A stretch of DNA of 64,000 bases, from positions 372,001 to 436,000 of the forward strand of contig BJKQ01000003.1 in assembly GCA_006538405.1 (NCBI GenBank), given 5' to 3'. The notes beneath the pieces were generated by a model that was not told where the DNA came from, did not search any database, and worked only from the letters and a program-made list of their open reading frames with translations. Positions 36,201-44,782 of this stretch are shown in pieces. The translations under genes and the position numbers were made by a program. The stretch is from Hansfordia pulvinata. Taxonomy: Eukaryota > Ascomycota > Sordariomycetes > Xylariales. The stretch's first letter is position 1. Each line of letters opens with the position of its first letter.

Positions 36201-36906
36201 CGCGTCAACAAAACAAAGCCCCTTCCAAACACTGTACGGCTGGCAACCTAGCTTACCTGGCGCTGAGCACATCGCCCGCGAGGGAGAAGGCATGCCAGTC
36301 CCTGCAGTAGAAGACAGGCTAGAAAAGCTGGCGAATCTGCGACGAACACTGCAAGAAGAGTGGCACAAAGCAGTAGAGCGACAGCAGAAGTATTACAATA
36401 GGAAGCACCAGCCTCTGCAATTGCAGAAGGGTCAACTGGTGGCCTTGTCGACTGCAAACTTCCGCATGAAGTACAAGAAAATTCTGCCAAAGTACATAGG
36501 ACCATTTCGGATCCTGGAGCCAGTAGGCCGCATGGCATACAGGCTCGCATTGCCCTCGAAATACAGTCGAATCCATGACGTATTCCCAGTCCAGTATCTA
36601 GAGCCTTGGACCGCCCGTACGCATGACCCGCTACCCATGCCGGACCTCGATGATGAGGACGAGTGGGAAGTGGAAGACGTCACTGGATACCGCGCCAGCG
36701 AGGGTATGAACTATTACAAGGTGAAATGGGCAGGGTGGCCCCACGAGTATGATCAGTGGGTGCACGAGGACGACATGCAAAATGCGAAGCAGGCAATCAC
36801 CAAGTTCCTAAAGAGCACCAGGGCAAAACGGTCTTCTATTGATGGGATTTCAAAGAAGACACCCAGGTCAAAGGGCCCGAAACGGCCTCGAAACCCCTCC
36901 TATTGA
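33199..36906 (+). CDS. pol: Chromovirus Pol polyprotein (PR-RT-RH-IN-chromodomain)
   Basis: About 1235 residues counted from the ATG overlapping the gag stop; the open frame extends 129 bases further upstream, overlapping gag in the -1 frame. Protease region: HVDLDTCSEVNLIS (Asp49), where the usual D-S/T-G reads D-T-C. Reverse transcriptase: KLDLKDAYYRIRI, MPMGLSNAPATFQ and YLDD at 391-394. RNase H: Asp547, Glu589, Asp616 and Asp658. Integrase: HHCC zinc region (about 793-834) and the catalytic triad Asp864, Asp928, Glu964, with the D35E spacing. C-terminal chromodomain (about 1158-1210, YYKVKWAGWPHEYDQWV) should bind methylated histone and steer insertion to heterochromatin, which fits its location in a RIP block. 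No internal stop or frameshift. Confidence 0.97.
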   Translation: MSGGVVQASMCSAPSPHQFMDLPMRFHVPCLVRPPCKGAPELSTHVDLDTCSEVNLISSDFAAQYKLNRAPMKPISLTDVARMPIETHGSYWVTVTLQDSRGTERTLQVPCLAVDRDPRLSGSPLLLSNGTMAQERITLQPSTGHWWFEYDSTRFILEPRRKFRRTRNESTCCYAVMQVDSDLPVEIADISTGQNRGEIEPIPACLQEFEEFFNMDSAAKLPSHKGADHAIDLQPGRDPPHMPIYPLANDELQELRKFIEKMQSTGKIRPSKSPAGAPILFVPKHDGTLRLCVDYRGLNGVTIKNRYTLPLISELLDRVSGARVFSKLDLKDAYYRIRIRQGDEWKTAFRTRYGHYEFLVMPMGLSNAPATFQAYINEVLKDQLDSVCVVYLDDILIYSRDNETHAKHLRTVIQALLNAGLYAKPSKCQFFKESLEFLGYVISAKGISMDPARVDTITHWPLPKSQHDIQVFIGFVNFYRRFIDGFSRIASPLTDCLKKSESPPKPEGDGFLDAPARKAFSSLVQAFGEAPLLLHFDPEKHIRVETDASGSGMSGILSQPDEGGRWHPVAFWSRKLSGAESRYTVGDQEMLAIVSSFKHWRHYLQGSKFPTEVLSDHDNLRTFMKSARLNGRQARWLLFLSPFDFEIKHQPGKRNPADPPSRRPDYQGDKPDNLELLPTMEQKLRVENDDAGGQPVDPSAYAVTASRAYKVQAVTRSRARDAAKQDTPYMEEPSAALEELLVWAQGKDAECIRIRERIDAHPDWTVQGPLLCYKGKIFVPAEDSIKHQLLQMHHDDPLAGHFGANRTLELISRKFYWPLQEAEVRAYIKQCEICMGSKAKRHRPYGELQSLPIPDAPMQELSMDFITGLPEAWHQGQWVNSILVLVDRFSKLCMFWAVSDTITAGELAALLHTEVYCKFGSPKGILTDRGSLFTSQYWSDLCYHSCIKRRHSTAFHAQTDGQTERMNATLETYLRCFVQGQMECWPTLLADAYFAINNSTNASTKQSPFQTLYGWQPSLPGAEHIAREGEGMPVPAVEDRLEKLANLRRTLQEEWHKAVERQQKYYNRKHQPLQLQKGQLVALSTANFRMKYKKILPKYIGPFRILEPVGRMAYRLALPSKYSRIHDVFPVQYLEPWTARTHDPLPMPDLDDEDEWEVEDVTGYRASEGMNYYKVKWAGWPHEYDQWVHEDDMQNAKQAITKFLKSTRAKRSSIDGISKKTPRSKGPKRPRNPSY

Positions 36907-37035
36907 GGTGCGAATCTACGAGCTATCCACAGCTCGACTATGGGAAGTTACATTCTTCAGAGAGGGATTTGAAACCCCCCTGATCCAGAATCAAACTACG
37001 AACGCACCGAATACCCTACGAGTACCCCCCGACTC

Positions 37036-38277
37036 TCAGTAGCAGACAAAGGGAGTAAAGGCGTCTTTGGCACCAGGGTAATCACGCTCCAGGACAGGGC
37101 CGGGCTCTTTGCCCATGAGATCCTGCATGTCCTGCGCGTACTGAGTGATGGCAGCGTGCCAGGCCTGGTAGCCCTGGGCCTCAGTGGGGCACGACAGCAT
37201 CATCATCTTGGTGTGAAATTCCTTCTCAATCTCGGACTGCGGAAACCTCTGTTAGAACAAATCGAAACCCCTACGAAACAGGCACGATTGAAGGGGTACT
37301 CACTGCTCCAAGTCTGATGGGCGGGACCATGTGGACACGAGTCTGGCGTGCCTGTGCAACAGCGACGCGGTAGTCGCCGCGCGCATCGCCAGTGGTCTTC
37401 TTGGTGCCAGACAAACCCCACTCTGCCTTATGCGTAGTCACAAGGGATTCGAAGGCCTTTCCTAGGCGAAACTGCGCCGAAGCGACATCTTCTTGTTGCT
37501 TCTCCTTGTCAGAGCGAACATTCTCTTCCTAGTAGATGTCGGAGACGGAATTGAGAAGAATCGCGAAGCGCATGGCGTCGTGCTCGAGCATGGCAGGCAG
37601 CTGTGTGTAGACAAGATGTCAGAAAACCTTCACAAGGATTCGCAGGGGTATCGAGGGGAATTCGACTCACAGGCTCGCAAGTATGGTTGCCCTTTCGGCA
37701 ATGGGCACAGGCAGAACTTCCGGGCTGGTCGAACTCGCAAATGACCTCAAGTGGGACACAGTGCTTGGGCTGGTGAGCGTGGACAGCTGCGCCCACACAT
37801 TTTCCGCAGAATTTCGAGGCAGCGACGGCCGATTCACGTTTGCCGTATGCCTTGTTTTTGGCACGAATGCCCTGTCGGCGAGGCTTTTTGGAAGGGGTCT
37901 CATCTGCAGCGGTACCACGGCGCTTTTACGCAAGAGTCAGCAGTGATTCGACCGGGTATCGAGGGGTTTCGCAGTATGGGATTTTCAAACCTTGCATCCT
38001 GAAGCAGGGGTGGCAGCGGCGCCGCCACGCTTGCTCTTGGAAGTCGACTTGGGGGTGGTGGTGTTCTTACCGCCACGAGGTTTGCTGGGAGTCCGGATAG
38101 TCGAGTCATCGCCTCCGCCTTGGTTGCGGGACGATCCGAGCGGGTTTCGAGGGGATTCATAGGCTCTCCCTCATCTCCGTTTTCGGAACCACCAGGGGTG
38201 TCGATGGGGTTTCCATCGTCATCAAACTGGTCATCCGGCAACTTCAACTCGGGGTCGCCAGGCTCGTTGTCAGCCAT
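37036..38277 (-). CDS. Antisense, spliced gene inside the chromovirus: Cys-rich protein of unknown function
   Basis: Lies between pol and the 3' LTR, opposite to the element, ending 130 bp from the pol stop. Best model: exons 38277-38169, 38118-37991, 37922-37671, 37600-37304 and 37236-37036, all in compatible phase, about 328 residues. Donors GTTTGA, GTGAGT and GTGAGT are good for the last three introns (67-70 bp). The first intron lacks a GT donor (GA instead), and one missing base near 38118 without an intron would work equally well. N-terminus is acidic (MADNEPGDPELKLPDD), then Lys/Arg-rich (TPKSTSKSKRGG). The centre is Cys/His-rich, CGKCVGAAVHAHQPKHC then CAHCRKGNHTC, suggesting zinc binding. 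The C-terminal half is helical and charged. One in-frame TAG (37533-37531) interrupts exon 4. I do not recognise the family. Confidence 0.65.
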
Positions 38278-38410
38278 GTTGGAAATTGAGAGGGGGAGAA
38301 ATCCGACTGGGCGGAAAGGGTGCGAACAGGGTGCGAATGGTGGAGGAGCCGAGAGGGAAGACCTCGGGATTGATGGAAAGAGGAATGTGAAGTTGAGAAA
38401 GGTGGTGTTG

Positions 38411-38420
38411 TTTTATATTT
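38411..38420 (-). promoter_or_regulatory. TATA-like box of the antisense gene
   Basis: On the reverse strand CAAATATAAAACAACACC, about 135 bases upstream of the antisense ATG. It is the only TATA-like sequence I saw between that ATG and the 3' LTR, so the gene probably has a promoter of its own rather than using the LTR. Confidence 0.45.
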
Positions 38421-38738
38421 GGGGAGACAGCGGACCAGAGCGCACTGATTGTGCGAGAGCGCGCGACTGTTTACTGATTGTGCAGACCAAAGAAATCTGT
38501 GCATAGCACATTTTCTGATTGGCTGTCACAACAAAGCAAACGCATGCGCAACGGGCGCAAGTCGCTGGCGACTCCCTTACGATTGTGAGGGCATCACCAC
38601 ATTGACCCAGCAACGCCCAAACTGGTTGCCATGGCGGTTGAGGTACGTACCTTGACACGCTAACCCCATTTCACTAGCGCAGGCGCGGTACGTACCGCCA
38701 CACTGCACTGCCACTAGTGGCACCGAGCACGGGCCACT

Positions 38739-38748
38739 GGGAGGGAGA
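38739..38748 (+). other. Candidate polypurine tract
   Basis: GGGAGGGAGA, 7-8 bases before the 3' LTR. It would prime plus-strand DNA synthesis. The gap to the LTR (CGCTAGT) is larger than usual, so the assignment is tentative. Confidence 0.4.
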
Positions 38749-38755
38749 CGCTAGT

Positions 38756-38942
38756 TGTCACAGGGAGAAGTCCTAGCCTGGCTTAGTGCATTCCTGTACG
38801 AGACCAGCACGAACTCCCTATGAATACCCCTCGGATCTCCCACTAGACGTGGAGGTCCAAGGTTCAGTTCTTATCTGTTACATACCCTATACTACCTCTT
38901 CAACACTGCTCTACCTGATCGTGTCTCCTACTTGTGATAATT
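38756..38942 (+). repeat. 3' LTR
   Basis: Identical over its whole length to the 5' LTR at 31684-31870. Downstream sequence switches at once to the AT-rich relic. Confidence 0.95.
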
Positions 38943-41900
38943 TTCTGCTTATAAAGTGGGTTTTATCGTTATTTTTAAACGTTATTACATATAATAACGC
39001 TTAAATTAATAGTAAAACGGTAATTTAATAAGTTCTTTATATTATATATTTTATATAAATAAAAAAGGTGTATTAATTAATATATAATAAATTTTAAGGA
39101 TTATAACGGCTTAAATCGATATTAATAATAATACCGATAATAATAAGTAATTAAAATGGTTTTTAAGCGCTTAACACGGTGTGTAACGCTCGTTATTACG
39201 CCTTTAATATAATAAAGCGTCTTTTATGACCGATATCGTTTATAAGCTATAAAATAACGATAAAAAGCGTTTTATCTTTATTATTAAACTTTTATAAAAC
39301 CTTTTCTTATAATTATTAAATTAATTAAAAACGAATACCGACTTTAAAAGTACTTAAAAGCTATTATTAATAATATAATTAATTATTTTCTTATACGTTA
39401 TTAACTATATTAATATATAACACGATATTAACGATCGCTTTAACGGCTTAACGTATCGCGGTATTAATAATATTATTTATTAAGTATTAAAGTATATAAT
39501 TAAGCTTTATATTACCTTTATTAAAATATTAAAGCTTAATTAACTTAATCCTTAACTTAAGACTTATTAAATAATAAGGAAGTTTAATAAGTGTATTAAA
39601 GCCATTAATAACACATATTTTTATATATATATACCTTTTAAAAACCAGACACGGTAACGCTCTTATAAAGGCTTTATATTATAAAATATCTTTATAATAA
39701 TTCGATTAAATAATACGTTCTTATATATATTAATAAAAGTAAAAGGCTTAATACACGACTCGCGTGTGCTTAAGCACGCCGATATAACAGGGTTTAAAGT
39801 GCTTAAGGATTGCTTTTACCTTATAAATAACGGCTTTAACCTTTATAAAGGTATCTTTATACTTTACTTAAAGTTATAATATCACTTTTAAAAATAATAA
39901 AAAGGGTTAAAGTAAATAAAGATAATAAATAAGTTATATAATTTATAATATTCGTAAATACGGGTAACGGTTAAAAAAATATTTAATATTATAAAAAAAA
40001 GGTTTTAAATCGTAAAGGACACCGTTATTAAGTATTTATTATAAATATAAATCGATATTATATATATTATTTATAAGCTTTATAACTTTATTTTTATAAA
40101 CGGTGTGTTATTAAAAGAGTTTTATATATATATAAATAAGTTAATTATTAAAGTGTTAAAAGCGAGCCGGTAAAAGATTAAAGAGTAATATTATAACTTA
40201 TTAATAAAGGAGTTATAATAAAAAATTAACGATATTATTTAAGTTAATTATTAAGTTATTTTTAAAAGAAAAAGGTTATTAATACGATCGGCTTATTAAT
40301 AAGGAGCGTAAAAAAAGGTATAAAAAGGTAATATATAAAGAGAAAAGGCCGTAAATAAAGGTAAATAAAAGTATAAATATTTCACCGTTAATAACGGTAA
40401 TTTTTAAAAAAAGAGGTTAACCGCCGCCGCTTAAAGTCGATTTTAACCGTTAACCGGTTAATAATTACTATTTTAAGAAGCCGGCCGATGTTTAATAAGC
40501 CGGTATATACGTTTTTTACCTTAATAATAAAGTATACGGATTTAAGCGAGTTAAGCGGTTTTAATAAAGTTAATAAATAAAAGTAAAAAATAAGCCTTTT
40601 CTTATAATTATTATTATTTTCGTTCTTATTAAGTAAATTATAAAGGGGTTAAGCTTATTAATTATTATTTTAAAGAATATTACTTACCTTTTTTAATTAA
40701 TATAATGCTTAAAAACCCTTTATTTATAATATATTAAGGGCTATACTCTTAAAATACACCTTACGCTATTATATATATAAAAACATATATATATATATAT
40801 ATACGTGGAAACGTATACTTTAATTATTATTTATTTAATAATAACTTTAAAACCTTTAATTTTACCTCCTTTATCGGCTGCTTTAACATTACGATAATGT
40901 TTAAGCCTTTCTTTAATATAATACTGGCCTTTACAAGCTTTAAACGGGTTAATTCCTTTTTAAAGTGTCTTTATACATATTTAATAGCCTTTATATACGT
41001 TTTTTAACCCTTTTTTATTATTAAACTCTTTAACACGTCCTTTACGTCCTTTCACCTTTTCTTAATCATCGGTAATAATAATAATAAGTCCTTACCGCTT
41101 TTAATTAATTAACTTAATATTAAAGGGCTTATTACTTTATTAAGTATATAAATAAAAAGACCGGTGGCTTAATTATTATTAAAAGCGGCCTTATATAACG
41201 CTTTATTATAAATAAGCTTATTTTTAATAATATACACATTTATTAAATGCCTTTCTTTTTATAAAAACTTTTTTTAATATTTATTACTTATAAAAAACGT
41301 GTTATTTTCGTCCTTATTATCGCTTATATTACTTTTAAGCATAAGGCGACGGTATAAACGTTAATAAATAAGTTATACTTTTTAAGTATCTTATAAGTTC
41401 CGTATAATCCACGGCCTTAACGGATCGTATATATTTATATTTATTTTAATTAAGTTAAAGACCTTATTATAAGCCTTTATTATATTAATTTAAAATAAGC
41501 TTAAGCTGTTATAATAATATACTTTTTATATAAAGTGGTAAATATTATTATTAAGTTATTATACGCGTATAAGATATATAAAGGCCCTTTTAAACGACTT
41601 CGCGGCGGCGGCGGGTTAAGAAACGGGTTAAAAAGCGGGTTAAAAGGCAGGTTAAAAGTCGATAACAGCCTTATTATTTACCTTATTTTATAAGTCGATA
41701 CTTATATTAATAATAATATTAAGGTCTTTAACATAAAGGGCATCGTTATTAATATTAAAATTAATAAGCTTTAATAATATACCGTTATTATACGTTATAA
41801 ACATTTTTTATTACTTATATTAAATAGAATTTATCGCGTACGTACGTAACTTTAAAGTATATATATATATGTAAAGGGCTAAAAACATTATAAAACGACG

Positions 41901-42031
41901 AATTTAATAAAAGCATGCATTTTAAAAGGGGTAAAGGCGGTTAATCGAAGCGGTTAATACGGTATATAAGGATAAGCAAGTGACATCGAGGAACACGTAT
42001 TAATTTGGTGGGGACCAGATGTATCCTGCTC
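38943..42031. other. AT-rich RIP-mutated block (interior of the TIR relic)
   Basis: About 3 kb dominated by TA, TTAA and TAATAA. CpA and TpG are scarce, while CpG is still common (for example ATAACG, CGCTTAA, TCGTTA). That is the RIP pattern (CpA to TpA), not loss of methyl-CpG. No frame of 60 codons exists. The last 60 bases before the right TIR return to normal composition. Confidence 0.85.
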
Positions 42032-42071
42032 CTAGGCGTTTATCGTCTTACGGGAACTCATTCCCTGGCCT
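42032..42071 (-). repeat. Right terminal inverted repeat
   Basis: Reverse complement of the left terminus, perfect over 39 bases (42032-42070). It is followed by TA, the presumed target duplication. Confidence 0.85.
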
Positions 42072-42073
42072 TA

Positions 42074-43524
42074 AATAGTCGACCCCGGCCCCAGCCTACC
42101 TGATCTACTACTCTCTGCTCTCCTCCCGCACGCCTCGTCCCCGTTGCATCATGTCTCAAGAACCATCCAGTACATGTATGTCTGGTGTCGAAACTTGTAT
42201 GCATATACGTTCAACATGTTCAACACTTGACGGTTCTGCATTGATGTCGATTGCATGTGGATTGGGGCATTGAAGGATATCTGCATGTAATAGGTGCGAT
42301 GATAGGTATATGTATATCTACCGGTGCGCGGCACGTAAACCAGGACGACTTGCATGTCCTGGGAACATCCGCCTGCTCATATTATGTGGCACCCCGCTGG
42401 TAATGGTGGAAGGTGGCACCCATCCAATACAATACAAGTTCAACCACGTATTGATGTCTCTACTATAAGTAAAGTACCTGGCAGGTAGGTGTCATGAGCT
42501 GCAACCGATGGCGACTGCTCCCTACGAGTGATTCCTATTCTTAAGTACATGTATCGCGATTACGGATCCCCGTCTCATGCGCTCATCCAATGTCGCGACT
42601 TCCAGCTCTTACTCGTATTGCCATCAGGTACTCCCAGATACACCTACATCTACCAGCAACACGAGATACTCGAGGATACCTGAGTTACTAGGTAGGTAGA
42701 GATGGGCGACTACTCGTATATGTATTCCGTACATCATTGTCTCGGCCGCTCGCTCCTGCTCCAGAACGTGGCTGTCTCGGTGATGCAGCTTCTGCATCTC
42801 CCACGTTGGCGGTCTCTCCTTCCCAACATGCTGTAGGTATCGTTCGTTATGGAAGAAAACGGGTGCTGTGCCGCCTCTCTCTCTATCTCTCTATCTCTCT
42901 CTCTTCTCCCTATTCCTGTCCTTACCCCATATTCTCGAGATGGGGGTGACGACGAACAGAACCCTACGAGAGCCAGCCTACCAAACGATCCGTACAGACT
43001 GCACGCACGCAACAGCACAGCACAGCACAGGGCGCATCCACTGCGCGATCGGCACCCGCGGCGCATCAGCTAGGCCCGTCTGCATCGACTGGCTTCGCAT
43101 TAGCGCAACAGCCCCGGCCAGACGCAACAGAGCCCATTGTGCCATTGTGTTCCGGCGCTTGCTGCTCGAATCCATCCACCCTCTCGCGTCTCTGCTCGGG
43201 CGATAGGTACCCGTACCATCGCAGGGCGTGGTAGGCTAACTTGGAAGTTGGGGTGCGCTCGTACATCCGTCACCAGGGCGCTGCACAATCACATTGGATG
43301 CCGTGTACGAGTACCTGCCTCATTAGGTGCTAAGGCGCCCTGGTTAGTAGCGCTCCCCATAAATCCCTGCGTGCGCCCCGACGTCGTCCCGGTGTCTGGC
43401 CATCAGTCAGTCCCTGGCCACAGTACGGCGACGACAAAAACGACGACGACGACGACGACGACGACGACAACGAGGGCGGCAACAACGACCAACAAGGGTC
43501 GTCTCCCCCCTCCAATGGAGAGAG
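42074..43524. other. Intergenic region, no gene recognised
   Basis: Host-like sequence with CT runs (42870-42905), CAGCA repeats near 43015 and an ACG trinucleotide run (43437-43468). Another exact TACGAGTA is at 43306-43313. No gene is supported. Confidence 0.55.
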
Positions 43525-44782
43525 ATGTTCGGGCATCCCACCTTGAGCACCAAGGTCAACCCGGACACTCTCCCCGACGATGATCCACCACTACCATCCC
43601 CATCACCACCGTCGCCGCCTCTCGAGCCAGACGACGACAGAACGTCACCACCACCGCATACGCCCAGCAGAATCGACCACCTCACCCACGACTTCAGTCA
43701 GCAGTCCCTGCGCTCCTCCGCCACAACAACCACTGCCATCCGCCGCCGGCCCAAGAGCCTCGAGCCACGACACCGGAGCCGCGTCTCGGTCGCATCCCAC
43801 CTGCAGCCCCAGCACCAACCGGGATCGGGGCCGGGGCCGGGGTTCCTGACCAGGGTCGCCGCCCCGTCGCATGAACGCCTGTCAGAAGCACAGCATACTC
43901 CGAGCCCCAGCCGGGAAGATGACGCCCAGGAAGAGGAGGAGGTCCGGCCCGGGGCGTACAACACATACGCATACGCGCACGCCCGCAATGGCCGCCGCCA
44001 TGTCCACCACAAGTACCACAGGCACCGTCAAGGGCCTCCGCTTGCCCAGCGCACACAAGATCGCCCTCGAGACAGCAACAGCGCCAGCGGCGTCATCGCT
44101 AAGCGGGAACTTGCACCAACCCCACCAATAGCCTCCACGCCTGCGACAACGACGACAGTCACGTCCGCATTCACAGACTCCGATGCGAGCATATTTCCCA
44201 CCCCACCGACCATTCCGCAGGGGGCACAACCTCGTCCTTCCTCGCCTCCATAGCAGCCTCAACCTTTCCCCGTCCCCGCCAAGCAGTGGCAGTCGTAGCG
44301 TGCCCGACGACATGATGGACCTCGATACCGTCCTCGAGGTGGACGCGGACTGGGCCTCGTCATTCATGCCGCGCAAAGACGACTCCTCCTACAGCTACAA
44401 CCGCGACCACGACCATGCCCCCTGCGACGACACGGCCGCGTCCATGCCATCGGCATCGTCGTCGTCTTCATCTTGGGTCGACGCCCTTGCTGCAATGCGC
44501 AGCGGCGTGCGCAAGCCGTCCTGGTCCACTCCGACATCGACGTCTCTATCCGCCGCCGCTGCCGCGGGCCGTCTCAAGTACCGAACCTCGGCCGAGGCAG
44601 CGCAGCAGTGCCGCAACGGCAGGAAGAAAGCCCCGCGCATGCGCAGAAGACCTGCTGCCGCTCGAGCGAATGCCTTCGTCTCAGCGCCGGCGACAGATGG
44701 AGCAGCGGTAGAAGCAGCGCCAGTGCCGGCGACCATAACGAGCACGGCAGTTCTGTCAGAGCCCCAGGGCCAAGCCACTTAA
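43525..44782 (+). CDS. Disordered hypothetical protein, frame broken twice
   Basis: One locus read in three frames. The first part starts at 43525 (MFGHPTLSTKVNPDTLPDDD) and runs to about 44218 (FTDSDASIFPTPPTIP). The natural continuation, TTSSFLASIAASTFPRP, is in the next frame. The last part (SSGSRSVPDDMMDLDTVLEV to the stop at 44782) is in the third frame. Both shifts equal one missing base, and both fall at C runs (near 44215 and 44272-44276). About 419 residues result. The protein is rich in Pro, Ser, Thr, Asp and His and has no recognised domain; the conserved-looking parts are the SSFLASIAAST patch and the acidic MMDLDTVLEVDADW. Probably an intrinsically disordered regulatory protein, but this is a guess from composition. 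Confidence 0.5.

Larger units (their letters stand above)
31684..38942 (+). mobile_element. Full-length Ty3/gypsy LTR retrotransposon, chromovirus lineage
   Basis: About 7.26 kb with two identical 187-bp LTRs, intact gag and pol, a C-terminal chromodomain, a primer-binding site complementary to its own LTR, and an extra antisense gene before the 3' LTR. It lies in the RIP-degraded TIR element 188 bp from the inner edge of that element's left TIR. A short TTTT on both sides is compatible with a target-site duplication, but the surrounding T richness makes this ambiguous. Domain order (protease, reverse transcriptase, RNase H, integrase, chromodomain) and self-priming suggest the Tf1/sushi branch of fungal chromoviruses (MAGGY, skippy, Cft-1 relatives). 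Confidence 0.97.
31456..42071. mobile_element. RIP-degraded inverted-repeat (TA-duplicating) DNA transposon, interrupted by a chromovirus
   Basis: A perfect 39-bp inverted repeat bounds the island (31458-31496 and 42032-42070). The outer ends extend by two bases with a one-G length difference, and each side is flanked by TA (31454-31455 and 42072-42073). TIRs with a TA duplication fit the Tc1/mariner-pogo group, but this is inference. Without the inserted retrotransposon the relic is about 3.35 kb, longer than typical Fot1/Pot2 elements. Its interior is AT-rich with no transposase frame left, so no superfamily can be read from protein. It could alternatively be a MULE-like or other TIR element with a lost longer target duplication. 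Confidence 0.7.

Noticed and set aside
36907..38755. Possible envelope gene downstream of pol
   Set aside because: No plus-strand frame with a signal peptide or membrane anchor exists there; the only coherent coding signal is on the minus strand and is soluble and Cys-rich.
39000..41900. Possible centromere-like or mitochondrial insertion because of high AT content
   Set aside because: The dinucleotide pattern (CpG kept, CpA/TpG lost) and the flanking inverted repeat explain it as a RIP-mutated transposon.
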